Below are positions 8,877 through 16,773 of a stretch of 48,112 nucleotides of DNA, one piece after another. The notes beneath the pieces are model-generated. The model saw only the letters and a program-made list of their open reading frames with translations. It ran no database searches and was not told where the DNA came from. This DNA is from Deltaproteobacteria bacterium (GTDB lineage Bacteria; Desulfobacterota; Desulfarculia; Adiutricales; Adiutricaceae): positions 1-48,112 of the forward strand of contig JAISCZ010000186.1 in assembly GCA_031265205.1 (NCBI GenBank), read 5' to 3'. The position numbers were made by a program, and so were the translations under genes. Each line of letters starts with the position of its first letter. Positions within the stretch are counted from its first letter, which is position 1.

Positions 8877-9015
8877 GATGAAAGCGCAAAAACCTTTCAC
8901 CGAAGAAGCCATATTGACAACGATACCTTATATGGCATATTTGCTTAATTTGCAGTCTTTATTTGGCATTAAGAGATGCCCGATTGCCAGTTCCGGGACT
9001 TTTTGCGCTCCCATC
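8877..9015. mobile_element. MITE-like element, copy 1 (139 bp)
   Basis: The element begins GATGAAAGCGCAAAAA and ends TTTTTGCGCTCCCATC, giving 16-bp terminal inverted repeats with two mismatches. It is flanked by the direct repeat AAAATT (8871-8876 and 9016-9021), a plausible target-site duplication. A second copy lies at 22795-22932. The body codes for nothing, so it must be mobilised in trans. I do not recognise the parent insertion-sequence family. Confidence 0.75.
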
Positions 9016-9291
9016 AAAATTGGGCTATTTGAAAATAATTATCGCTAGTGACTTGTTTCGCGACTCGCCCCGAGTCGCGCGTCAATATTTCCGAGTCGCC
9101 GGCGCGTGGCCCCGGGGACTCTGGAATGGAGCGCTGGGAGTCGCGCCCGCCAGGGGGGAGGGGGGAGCCGTTTTCTGGGCGGCGGAGTGGCCGCTGGCGG
9201 CAAATAACCTTTACTTTCGCGTCCCGGGAAGCTTTGGGGAAGCGCCGAGTTTAAGCCGTTAGCGGCGCGTTGGGGCGCTCTGGAAAAAGGC

Positions 9292-9321
9292 TTGACAGAA
9301 AACGGAATTATGTTTTAAAGT
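9292..9321 (+). promoter_or_regulatory. Possible upstream sigma-70-type promoter
   Basis: A perfect -35 hexamer TTGACA (9292-9297) is followed after 18 bases by TAAAGT (9316-9321), a 4/6 match to the -10 consensus. It would drive transcription through two hairpins toward nuoA. Confidence 0.3.
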
Positions 9322-9381
9322 CAAAGTCTCCAATATAAAACCTTCAAGAGCCCACGGTTTTTTCTTGGGGGAAAATCACGA

Positions 9382-9402
9382 CGCTTTTTTCTGGAAAAAG
9401 CG
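9382..9402 (+). terminator. Hairpin in the nuo leader (attenuator-like)
   Basis: CGCTTTTT and AAAAAGCG form an 8-bp stem around a 5-nt loop and are followed by CGTTTTG. It is weaker than a canonical terminator but could pair with the larger hairpin at 9491-9531 in an attenuation arrangement. Confidence 0.3.
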
Positions 9403-9490
9403 CGTTTTGCCCTCCCGCCGCGAGTTTTGGTTTTAACTATAAAAATCGCGCCATGATTTGGCGTTTCTCTTTAGCGAGAGAATAGCGTAT

Positions 9491-9531
9491 AAAGCTTTTT
9501 TGTTCGCGCTTCTTTTGGGGGAAAAAGCTTT
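9491..9531 (+). terminator. Hairpin followed by T-rich tract in the nuo leader
   Basis: AAAGCTTTTT (9491-9500) pairs with AAAAAGCTTT (9522-9531) around a 21-nt loop and is followed by ATTTCTTTTTT. It could end transcripts from the upstream promoter before nuoA is reached. Confidence 0.35.
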
Positions 9532-9636
9532 ATTTCTTTTTTATAAGGCTCGCGTGGGCCCGTGGCGGCGCGCGCTCCCCAATTTTTAATTTTCCTTTAA
9601 GAATTTGGGGCGTTTAAGCCTAGATTTTAGCTAATT

Positions 9637-9664
9637 TTGCCTTTCTTGGCTATTTTTTTATAAT
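9637..9664 (+). promoter_or_regulatory. Likely main promoter of the nuo operon
   Basis: TTGCCT (9637-9642, 4/6) and a perfect TATAAT (9659-9664) are 16 bases apart. Transcription would start near 9671 and give a leader of about 165 nt that is GC-rich and highly foldable before the nuoA ribosome site AGGGTGA. Confidence 0.5.
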
Positions 9665-9835
9665 ATGGTAAACCCCTTTTTAAAAGGCTTTGCGGACCGC
9701 TCCGGGGACTATCCCCCCGGCGCCGGCGGCGGAAGCCCCGGGGGCGGCCTTTGTCGTAAGGACTCTTCCGTCATGGCGCGGGACTCGCGCGGGCGCGGGC
9801 CTTATTGAGAAATAATAAGCGAATAGGGTGATTAC

Positions 9836-10216
9836 ATGGTCTTTGACTCCCTGCACCTGGCCATTATCGTGTTTTTGGTGGCGGCGGTCATCTTCGCGGC
9901 CTCCCCGTTGGTAATCGCGGCGCTCATCGCCCCCCGGACCCGCGGCGGCGATTACCGCATGCCCTACGAATGCGGCGTTCCCCCCTTAGGGAGGGCTTGG
10001 GATCACTATGGTTTCAATTACCATATCTACGCCCTCATCTTTATCGCCTTTGACGTGGATGTCCTCTACCTCTTTCCCGTGGGGGTGGCCTACCGCGCCA
10101 TGGACGGCTGGTTTCCCCTGGTGGAGCTGAGCTACTTCCTCTTTTTCGTCCTCCTGGCCATCATCTATTTCGCTGCTAAAGGGGTTTTTACATGGCCGCG
10201 CCGGATAGAACTCTAA
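9836..10216 (+). CDS. nuoA: NADH-quinone oxidoreductase subunit A
   Basis: A 126-residue membrane subunit of complex I with three predicted transmembrane helices. The family marks are YECGVPPLG in the loop after helix 1 and [13 protein letters not shown] in helix 2, with the acidic residues of the NuoA/H/J/K quinone-pocket region. NuoA helps anchor the peripheral arm to the membrane arm. It opens the operon, has AGGGTGA upstream of its ATG, and overlaps nuoB by 25 nt, which implies translational coupling. Length is normal. Confidence 0.97.
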   Translation: MVFDSLHLAIIVFLVAAVIFAASPLVIAALIAPRTRGGDYRMPYECGVPPLGRAWDHYGFNYHIYALIFIAFDVDVLYLFPVGVAYRAMDGWFPLVELSYFLFFVLLAIIYFAAKGVFTWPRRIEL

Positions 10217-10740
10217 TTAAGCCCGGAGAGGTCCAGCCTTGCCAGTCCAAGGTCCTGCCTCCCCTAATTAACCTGAAGCCGGTTAATTTCTTCTTTGACG
10301 TCAACCGGGCCATGTCCATCTGGCCCGTGACCTTCGGCCTCGCCTGCTGCGCCATTGAGATGATGTCGGTTTCCATGGCCCGTTTCGACATCGCCCGTTT
10401 CGGGGCCGAGGTCTTCCGCCCTTCGGTGCGCCAGGCCGATCTCATGATGGTGACGGGAACGGTCAGCAAGAAGATGGGGCCCAGCGTGACGCGGCTCTAC
10501 GAGCAGATGCCGGCGCCCAAGTACGTCATGGCCGTGGGCAACTGCGCCATTTCCGGGGGGCCCTTTAAGTTCGAGGATCAGTACGGAATCGTCGAGGGCG
10601 TGGACCAGCTCGTGCCCGTGGACGTGTACGTCCCCGGGTGTCCCCCCAGGCCCGAGGCCATCCTGGAAGGGGTTTTCGCGATCCAGGAAATTATCGCGGG
10701 ATTTCGCTTCTGGCCCCGGGCGGAGGAGATTAAGTCATGA
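10192..10740 (+). CDS. nuoB: NADH-quinone oxidoreductase subunit B (cluster N2)
   Basis: A 182-residue subunit that carries the terminal [4Fe-4S] cluster N2, next to the quinone site. The four ligands are visible as tandem C52-C53 ([10 protein letters not shown]), C118 (GNCAISGG) and C150 (VPGCPPRP). The ATG lies inside the end of nuoA, after AAAGGGG. Its stop codon overlaps the start of nuoC by 4 nt (ATGA). Length and motifs are typical, with nothing unusual. Confidence 0.98.
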   Translation: MAAPDRTLIKPGEVQPCQSKVLPPLINLKPVNFFFDVNRAMSIWPVTFGLACCAIEMMSVSMARFDIARFGAEVFRPSVRQADLMMVTGTVSKKMGPSVTRLYEQMPAPKYVMAVGNCAISGGPFKFEDQYGIVEGVDQLVPVDVYVPGCPPRPEAILEGVFAIQEIIAGFRFWPRAEEIKS

Positions 10741-11294
10741 GCGACGCGACCCGCGCCTTGAGCGAAGGCGTCAAAGACTTAGGGGCCCTGGCCGTTTACC
10801 GGCCCGACTTCGGCAAACAGGGGCTGCGCCTCTCCGCGTTCCTCCCCGGGGAAGCGCTGTCGCGCGCCGCCCAGTTCCTCCGCGAGAAAGGCTTTACCCT
10901 CTTGGACGTCTCCACCGCGGAGTTCCAGGAGGGTTTCTTGGTCACCTACCATTTTGACTCCTTCGCCGAGCCCTGTCGGCTCGCCTTAAGGGTCCTTCTG
11001 GAGGACAAGGCCAAGCCAACCGTTCCCAGCGTTTACCCGATCTTCCAGGGGGCCGAGTGGCACGAGCGGGAGTCTTACGATTTTTTTGGGGTGATCTTTG
11101 AGGGCAACCCTAACCTGGTCCCGCTCCTTTTGCCCCACGACCTTCCGGGGCCCCCGCCCTTGCGCAAAAAACCCGACGCTCTGGCCTCTTTCGCGGCCCT
11201 TGGCCTTTTCGGCGAGGCGGAATGGATTAGCCCCGGTTGGCCCTACGCTCCGGCGGCCGCCGCTCCTGACGCCGGCGAGGGGGCTCCCCAATGA
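10737..11294 (+). CDS. nuoC: NADH-quinone oxidoreductase subunit C (30 kDa)
   Basis: A 185-residue subunit of the connecting module, recognised by the 30-kDa signature [20 protein letters not shown] and the Pro-rich stretch [10 protein letters not shown] after it. It packs against NuoD in the peripheral arm and has no redox cofactor. Here nuoC and nuoD are separate genes, as in most Desulfobacterota, whereas they are fused in E. coli. It overlaps both neighbours by 4 nt. Confidence 0.96.
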   Translation: MSDATRALSEGVKDLGALAVYRPDFGKQGLRLSAFLPGEALSRAAQFLREKGFTLLDVSTAEFQEGFLVTYHFDSFAEPCRLALRVLLEDKAKPTVPSVYPIFQGAEWHERESYDFFGVIFEGNPNLVPLLLPHDLPGPPPLRKKPDALASFAALGLFGEAEWISPGWPYAPAAAAPDAGEGAPQ

Positions 11295-12484
11295 CAGGCT
11301 TCAACTTTATCAACCCCTTCGGCGTCAGCGACGAGCCCGGCACCTATCTGGGCGACTTCTACACGGACAATTTCGAGAAGAAGGCGACGGCCGGCAACGT
11401 CATTTTGAACCTTGGGCCCCAGCACCCCTCGACCCACGGCGTTTTGAGGGTGCTCGTGGAACTCTACGGGGAGTACGTCCTGCGGGCCGAGCCGGTTTTG
11501 GGTTACCTCCACCGCATGCAGGAGAAGATGGGGGAGGTGAAGACCCCGTACCAGTATCTCCCCAACATGGGCCGGGTGGACTACCTCAATCCCATCGCCT
11601 GGAACTGGGCCTTCGCGGGCGCGGTGGAAACCCTGGCGGGTATTGAGGTCCCGGAAAGGGCCGAGTACCTGCGGGTCATTGCCGCGGAACTGAACCGCGT
11701 CTCCTCCCACCTCCTGTGGTGGGGGGCCTTCGTCATGGACCTCGGCGGCGTGACTCCCATTCTGTACGCCTTCGAGGAAAGGGAAAAGCTCAACGACATC
11801 ACGCAGATAGTGACGGGCTCCCGCCTTACCCTCAACTATTTTAGGTTCGGCGGGGTTGGCCAGGACGGGGACGCCCGCTTCTTTAAGCTCATCGAGGAAT
11901 TCATCCCGTACATGCGGGAGCGGCTCAAGATGTACACCGGCCTCGTCACGGACAACGTCATCTTCCGGAGGCGCCTGGAGGGCGTGGGGCCCATGGACGA
12001 GAGCCTCTGTTTACGTTATGGGGCCACGGGGCCCATTTTAAGGGCCGCGGGGGTCAACTACGACACCCGCCTGGCCATCCCCTACGGCGTCTACGATCGC
12101 CTGGAATGCCCCGTTCCCACGGGACAGCCCAACGACTGCTTCGGCCGCTACATGATAAGGCTCTTGGAGATCGAGGCCTCCCTGACCATCCTCGAGCGGG
12201 CGCTCGCCTCCATTCCGGAAGGGCCGACCCTCGTCGCGAAAGCTCCCAAGCCCACCTACAAACTACCCGCGGGGGAAGTCTATTTCGCCGTGGAGGGCGC
12301 GCGGGGCCAGGTCGGCTGCCATATCGTCAGCGACGGGGGAAAAACCCCTTACCGCGTGAAACTGAGGGCGCCCGGGTTCTCGAACCTTTCGCTCTTCGCC
12401 GAGGCGGCCCAGGGGACAATCCTGGCCGACGCCATCGCCATTTTGGGCAGTTTGGACTTGGTTATCCCCGAGGTCGACCGCTAG
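11291..12484 (+). CDS. nuoD: NADH-quinone oxidoreductase subunit D (49 kDa)
   Basis: A 397-residue homologue of the [NiFe]-hydrogenase large subunit that forms the quinone-binding cavity with NuoB and NuoH. The diagnostic NLGPQHPSTHGVLR is at residues 40-53, and the C-terminus DLVIPEVDR matches the family's terminal D-R motif. The hydrogenase Ni-binding cysteines are absent, so this is a complex I subunit and not a hydrogenase. It is followed by a 33-nt gap with AGGGGAGG in front of nuoH. Confidence 0.97.
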   Translation: MTGFNFINPFGVSDEPGTYLGDFYTDNFEKKATAGNVILNLGPQHPSTHGVLRVLVELYGEYVLRAEPVLGYLHRMQEKMGEVKTPYQYLPNMGRVDYLNPIAWNWAFAGAVETLAGIEVPERAEYLRVIAAELNRVSSHLLWWGAFVMDLGGVTPILYAFEEREKLNDITQIVTGSRLTLNYFRFGGVGQDGDARFFKLIEEFIPYMRERLKMYTGLVTDNVIFRRRLEGVGPMDESLCLRYGATGPILRAAGVNYDTRLAIPYGVYDRLECPVPTGQPNDCFGRYMIRLLEIEASLTILERALASIPEGPTLVAKAPKPTYKLPAGEVYFAVEGARGQVGCHIVSDGGKTPYRVKLRAPGFSNLSLFAEAAQGTILADAIAILGSLDLVIPEVDR

Positions 12485-12517
12485 GCTCCCTCTTTATTTC
12501 TGACAGGGGAGGATCCC

Positions 12518-13492
12518 ATGGATCTCTCTTTAGTAACTTTCGCGCAGATTCTCGTGGCCGTTTTGGCCATCATCGGGCTGATGGTCGCCAACGCGGTGGT
12601 CATGGTTTACGTGGAAAGAAAGGCGGCGGGCTTTATCCAGCGTCGGCCCGGGCCCTACGAGGTGGGGCCCTGGGGAACCATCCAGGCCATTTGCGACTCC
12701 ATGAAGCTCCTCGCCAAACAGATTTTCGTGCCGGCCAACGTGGACTGGGTTCTCTTTTTCTTGGCCCCCGTCCTGGCCTTTTTCCCGGTCCTCCTCCTTT
12801 TTCTGCCCATCCCCTTCGGCCCGTACCTCACGGGGCTCGCGGTCCCCGACGGGATCGTGCTCATTTTGGCCTTCGCCGGCTTCGGCGTCTTGTCCAACCT
12901 CTTCGCGGGCTGGGCCTCCAACAACAAATACGGGCTCTTGGGCGCCGCCCGGGCGGTGAGCCAGTCCGTCGCCTACGAGATTCCCCTCATCCTGGCGCTG
13001 CTCGCGATTATCTTTCAGACGGGTTCCCTAAGCCTTACGGAGATCGTCGAGGCGCAGGGAAGCTACCCCTGGCAGTGGAATATCCTCGTCCAGCCCCTGG
13101 CCTTTTTTATCTATCTCGTTTCCCTGGTCGGGGAAACCAACCGCGCCCCCTTTGACCTTCCGGAAGCCGAGTCGGAACTCACGGCCGGCTTCCACACGGA
13201 ATATTCCGGCATGGGCTTCGCCCTCTTCTTTCTTTCGGAATACGCCAATATGCTCCTCGTCTCCTTTGTCTGCGCGACCTTTTTCCTCGGCGGCTACAAA
13301 GGGCCCTTCCTGGACGGGATCTGGTGGACCTTTATTAAGGCCTATCTCATCATGTTCTTCATCGTCTGGATCCGCTGGACCTTTCCCCGGGTCCGTTTTG
13401 ACCAGCTTCTCAATATCAACTGGAAATGGCTCCTGCCCTTAGGCCTAATCAACCTCTGGATCACGGCCATTATCGTTAAACTTCTCCCCTAG
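12518..13492 (+). CDS. nuoH: NADH-quinone oxidoreductase subunit H
   Basis: A 324-residue, eight-helix membrane subunit that joins the peripheral arm to the antiporter subunits and forms part of the quinone chamber. Conserved motifs are YVERKAAGFIQRRPGP near the N-terminus and ETNRAPFDLPEAESELTAG in the third cytoplasmic loop, with the acidic residues needed for coupling. A strong ribosome site (AGGGGAGG) precedes the ATG. Typical length. Confidence 0.97.
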   Translation: MDLSLVTFAQILVAVLAIIGLMVANAVVMVYVERKAAGFIQRRPGPYEVGPWGTIQAICDSMKLLAKQIFVPANVDWVLFFLAPVLAFFPVLLLFLPIPFGPYLTGLAVPDGIVLILAFAGFGVLSNLFAGWASNNKYGLLGAARAVSQSVAYEIPLILALLAIIFQTGSLSLTEIVEAQGSYPWQWNILVQPLAFFIYLVSLVGETNRAPFDLPEAESELTAGFHTEYSGMGFALFFLSEYANMLLVSFVCATFFLGGYKGPFLDGIWWTFIKAYLIMFFIVWIRWTFPRVRFDQLLNINWKWLLPLGLINLWITAIIVKLLP

Positions 13493-13535
13493 GCCTTTTG
13501 GGGCCCAAACCCGAGATTGTCAAAAAGAGTTAGCC

Positions 13536-14036
13536 ATGATTCGCGCTATCTGGGATAACCTTAAAGGCCTCTACAGCCTCCTGGTGGGCATGAAGATTAC
13601 CTTGATCTTTCTCTTCAGTCCCCAAAAGACCGTCCACTACCCGAGGAAGACCGTGGAGAGGGAAAACCTCATAACTTACCGGGGACCCTTGGAACTGACG
13701 CGCGGCAAAACGGACCCGGCGGTCACGCGCTGTATATCCTGCCAGATGTGCGTCAAGGCCTGCCCGGGACATTGCCTCACGGTGGTCAAGAATCCCGAAA
13801 AGAGCGTCAAAGCCCCCATCGAGTGGAAATACGATTTTACCCTCTGCTGCCTGTGCGGGGCCTGCGTCGAGACCTGCCCCACCTCCGCCCTCGCCTTTTC
13901 CCACCGGATCTACCTGGTGGCCCGGACCCGCGAGGAGCTGATTTTCGATCTCTTGGCCGACCTCAAGGCCAGAGTTGAGGAAACGCCCGTCCTTCCGGGG
14001 GAAGAGGGCGCGAGCGCGGAGGCGGCCCAGGGGTAG
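13536..14036 (+). CDS. nuoI: NADH-quinone oxidoreductase subunit I (2x[4Fe-4S])
   Basis: A 166-residue ferredoxin-like subunit with two CxxCxxCxxxCP motifs: C66/C69/C72/C76 and C104/C107/C110/C114. These hold clusters N6a and N6b, which pass electrons to N2 in NuoB. The operon lacks nuoE, nuoF and nuoG, so NuoI is the outermost redox subunit encoded here and the likely docking point for ferredoxin or another donor. An amphipathic N-terminus anchors it to the membrane. nuoJ follows after 6 nt. Confidence 0.97.
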   Translation: MIRAIWDNLKGLYSLLVGMKITLIFLFSPQKTVHYPRKTVERENLITYRGPLELTRGKTDPAVTRCISCQMCVKACPGHCLTVVKNPEKSVKAPIEWKYDFTLCCLCGACVETCPTSALAFSHRIYLVARTREELIFDLLADLKARVEETPVLPGEEGASAEAAQG

Positions 14037-14042
14037 GAAATT

Positions 14043-14672
14043 ATGCGAGACTCCATTAACCAAATCATCGACTCTCTCCTTGGGCCTCTCGCGGGCCTTA
14101 TCCGTTCCCTCCAAGAATGGCTATCGCCGATTCTGCCCGAGGCCACCTGGGCGGCCTACCTGGCCTTCGCCCTCTACGTCCTCATTATTTTGGGCGGCGG
14201 CTTCATGGCCATCTTGGCCCGCAACCTCGTGCGGGCCATGCTGGGGCTCGTGCTCGCCTTCTTGGGGGTCGCGGGCATGTACCTCTTGCTCAACAGCCCC
14301 TTTCTGGCCTTTATGCAGCTCCTTATCTACGTGGGGGCGATTTGCGTGCTCATCTTCTTCGCCATCATGCTCACGCGCAACACGGCCGAAGGGGAAGAGG
14401 CGCGCTTTCCGTCGCTTCCGGCCATCGGCTACGGCCTTTTGGCCTTTATCGCGCCGCTTTTGGTCTGCGGCCCCATCATCGCCCTCCACAGCGGCCAAAT
14501 CGACGTCCACGTCCCGCTCCCCAGCGACACGGGCGTTTTGGGCCAGGGCCTTCTCTCCGCCTACGTCATACCCTTTGAGCTGATTTCCATAATTCTCCTC
14601 GTGGCCATGGCCGGGGCCGTTTATCTGGGCTTCCGCGGCTTTGCCCCGCGAAAGAAGGGGCAATCCCAATGA
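14043..14672 (+). CDS. nuoJ: NADH-quinone oxidoreductase subunit J
   Basis: A 209-residue membrane subunit with about five transmembrane helices. The family region FLAFMQLLIYVGAICVLIFFAIML corresponds to the conserved helix 3, which carries the pi-bulge in solved structures. Its start follows GGGGTAGGAAATT, and it overlaps nuoK by 4 nt. The N-terminus is longer than in E. coli, with a polar stretch before the first helix. Confidence 0.94.
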   Translation: MRDSINQIIDSLLGPLAGLIRSLQEWLSPILPEATWAAYLAFALYVLIILGGGFMAILARNLVRAMLGLVLAFLGVAGMYLLLNSPFLAFMQLLIYVGAICVLIFFAIMLTRNTAEGEEARFPSLPAIGYGLLAFIAPLLVCGPIIALHSGQIDVHVPLPSDTGVLGQGLLSAYVIPFELISIILLVAMAGAVYLGFRGFAPRKKGQSQ

Positions 14673-14974
14673 CAACCCTCACCTTTTTCCTCCTCGCCGC
14701 GCTTCTCCTTTTGGCGATCGGGCTCGCGGGCCTGATTACCAGAAGGACCCTCGTGGGCATGCTTATCTCCGTGGAACTCATGCTCAACGGGGCGGGGCTT
14801 TCCATCGTCGCGGCGGCGAAGTCCACCGCCGCCTCGGACGCCTTGGGGGAGCTGGCCACCCTGTTCGTCATGGGACTCGCCGCGGCCGAGGCCACCTTGG
14901 TCTTGGCCATGATTCTCGTCGTCCAGCGCCGCTTTGGGAAGATCCTTTCCGAAGACGTTTCTCTTTTAAGATAG
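14669..14974 (+). CDS. nuoK: NADH-quinone oxidoreductase subunit K
   Basis: A 101-residue, three-helix subunit. The membrane glutamates of the proton path are visible: E36 in LISVELMLNGAGLSIV and E74 in AAAEATLVLA. Length is exactly that of the family. It lies 12 nt upstream of the first antiporter-like gene, after which the operon departs from the usual nuoL-M-N order. Confidence 0.96.
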   Translation: MTTLTFFLLAALLLLAIGLAGLITRRTLVGMLISVELMLNGAGLSIVAAAKSTAASDALGELATLFVMGLAAAEATLVLAMILVVQRRFGKILSEDVSLLR

Positions 14975-14986
14975 AGGGCCCGTTCA

Positions 14987-16474
14987 ATGGTAATCGAGTC
15001 CGTCAAACTGGTCTATCCTCTCTTAATTACCCTTCTTTCCCCCTTTCTGATTATCGTCCTCGGGAAAAATCAGAACGCGCGGGAAAGCGTCTCCTTTGGC
15101 GCCGCGGCCTTAACCGCCCTTATTGTCCTCAGCTGCGCGCCCACCGTCCTTTCCGGGCAGATCCTCCATTACGAGCTCTTCTATATCCTCCCCGGGGTCA
15201 CGGTGAGTTTCGCCCTCGACGGCCTGGGTTTCATCTTCGCCTTCGTGGCGCCCTTTCTCTGGATCTTCGCGACCTCCTATAACATAGGCTATATGCGTTC
15301 CCTGAAGGAGCACGCCCAGACGCGGTACTACGCCTGTTTCGCCATCGCCATCTTCGGCGCCGTGGGCGTGGCCATGGCCGCCAACGTCTTTACCCTGTAC
15401 CTCTTCTACGAGGTTATCTCAGTCTTCACCTATCCTTTGGTCTTCCACCATCAGGACGAGGAAGGCTACACCGGCGGGCGCAAGTACTTAGTCTACCTCA
15501 TGGGCACCTCCAAGCTCTTCCTGCTCCCCGCCATGGTTCTCACCTACGTGCTGGCCGGGACCTTGGAGTTCCCCTTGGGCGACACGCTGCACGGGATTTT
15601 CCCGGCGGAAGCCATCGCGGCGCACCCCAACCTCGTGCGCCTCACCTACGTCCTTTTTATCGCGGGTCTCGCCAAAGCGGCCCTGATGCCCTTCCACAAC
15701 TGGCTCCCCTCGGCCATGGTGGCGCCGACCCCGGTGAGCGCCCTCCTGCACGCCGTGGCCGTGGTCAAAGCGGGCGTCTACTCGGTCTCCCGGATCATCC
15801 TTTCGGGCTTCGGCCAGGAGCCCATGGCGAACTTGGGCCTCTCGCTCCCCACCGCCTACCTCGCGGCCTTCACCATCGTGATGGCCTCCTTCATCGCCCT
15901 CACCAAAGACGACATTAAGGCGCGGCTCGCCTATTCCACGGTGAGCCAGCTCTCCTACGTCATCATCGGCGTGGCCCTGGTCGCCCCCGCGGCCATCCAG
16001 GGAGGGCTCATGCACATCGGCCACCACGCCTTTTCCAAGATCACGCTCTTTTTCGGGGCGGGGGCTATCTACGTGGCGAGCCATCTAAAGTCCATCGCCA
16101 AGATGAACGGCTTGGGAAGGAGGATGCCCTGGACCTTCGGGGCCTTCGGGGTGGCCTCGCTGTCCATGATCGGGATGCCGCCCGTCTGCGGCTTCGTGAG
16201 CAAGTGGTACCTCGTGAACGGGGCCATCGATCAGGGGCAGCTGGTCTTATTGATCGCCCTTCTCCTCTCCACGGCCTTAAACGCTGGGTATTTCGTCCCG
16301 ATCTTTTACCGGGCCTTTTTCCTCCAGCCCGAGGAGGGGACGGATCTCTCCCAATATCACGAGGCCCCGCTCTCCATGGTGGTCCCGTTGGTCTTTACGA
16401 GCGTGGTCTCGGTGGTCCTGGGCTTTTACCCCTGGCTCTTCCAGGGCTTTATCGTGAAATTTGGCAATTTCTAG
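14987..16474 (+). CDS. MrpD/NuoL-like antiporter subunit (extra complex I pump subunit)
   Basis: A 495-residue polytopic protein of the proton_antipo family (complex I L/M/N and Mrp A/D subunits). Conserved features include YLFYEVISVFTYPLVFH with the helix-5 glutamate, GLAKAALMPFHNWLPSAMVAPTPVSALLHAVAVVKAG spanning helices 7-8 with its lysines, and KDDIKARLAYSTVSQLSYV. It ends soon after the antiporter core and has no long C-terminal lateral helix, so it is closer to MrpD/NuoM than to full NuoL. It is the first of four antiporter-type subunits in the operon, one more than standard complex I. A NuoM-like or Mrp-type name would be equally defensible. Confidence 0.88.
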   Translation: MVIESVKLVYPLLITLLSPFLIIVLGKNQNARESVSFGAAALTALIVLSCAPTVLSGQILHYELFYILPGVTVSFALDGLGFIFAFVAPFLWIFATSYNIGYMRSLKEHAQTRYYACFAIAIFGAVGVAMAANVFTLYLFYEVISVFTYPLVFHHQDEEGYTGGRKYLVYLMGTSKLFLLPAMVLTYVLAGTLEFPLGDTLHGIFPAEAIAAHPNLVRLTYVLFIAGLAKAALMPFHNWLPSAMVAPTPVSALLHAVAVVKAGVYSVSRIILSGFGQEPMANLGLSLPTAYLAAFTIVMASFIALTKDDIKARLAYSTVSQLSYVIIGVALVAPAAIQGGLMHIGHHAFSKITLFFGAGAIYVASHLKSIAKMNGLGRRMPWTFGAFGVASLSMIGMPPVCGFVSKWYLVNGAIDQGQLVLLIALLLSTALNAGYFVPIFYRAFFLQPEEGTDLSQYHEAPLSMVVPLVFTSVVSVVLGFYPWLFQGFIVKFGNF

Positions 16475-16488
16475 GGGAGGAGCCTTTT

Positions 16489-16773
16489 ATGCCGGACGAG
16501 AGCAAAAAAAGCGGGTTTTTGGGGACTTTTCTGGACGCCCAGCTCACGAAAGAGCGCGTCAGGACCTGGCGGATCGTCTTTTTTGTCGCCCTTTTGGCGA
16601 CGGTCCTCTTAGCTTTTCTCATCCCTAACCACCATCCCCACTTCGGGCTCGACAAGTATCCCGCCTTCTGGGCGGCCTTTGGCCTGGTCGTGGGCGTGGC
16701 TTTAGTCCTCTTCGTGAAAAAGATAGTCCAGCCCCTCATTAAGCGGTCGGAGGATCATTATGGTGACCTCTAA
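16489..16773 (+). CDS. Small two-helix membrane protein within the complex I operon
   Basis: A 94-residue protein with a charged N-terminus (MPDESKKSGFLGTFLDAQLT), two predicted membrane helices (about 27-46 and 58-75) and a basic tail ending EDHYGDL. The start follows a strong GGGGAGG site, and its end overlaps the next gene by 14 nt, so it is surely translated with the complex I subunits. I do not recognise the family. Its position between two antiporter subunits suggests an accessory subunit that stabilises or spaces them. An upstream frame opening at 16204 is a shadow of the previous gene. Confidence 0.8.
   Translation: MPDESKKSGFLGTFLDAQLTKERVRTWRIVFFVALLATVLLAFLIPNHHPHFGLDKYPAFWAAFGLVVGVALVLFVKKIVQPLIKRSEDHYGDL

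Larger units (their letters stand above)
9016..9835. other. Leader/promoter region of the complex I operon
   Basis: Apart from the promoter and hairpin features listed separately, this 820-bp stretch holds no gene I can support. Open frames near 8963-9262 are GC-rich and low in complexity. The part from 9350 to 9660 is AT-rich with hairpins made of T-runs and A-runs, and the part just upstream of nuoA (9690-9790) is GC-rich and would be highly structured in RNA. Confidence 0.5.
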
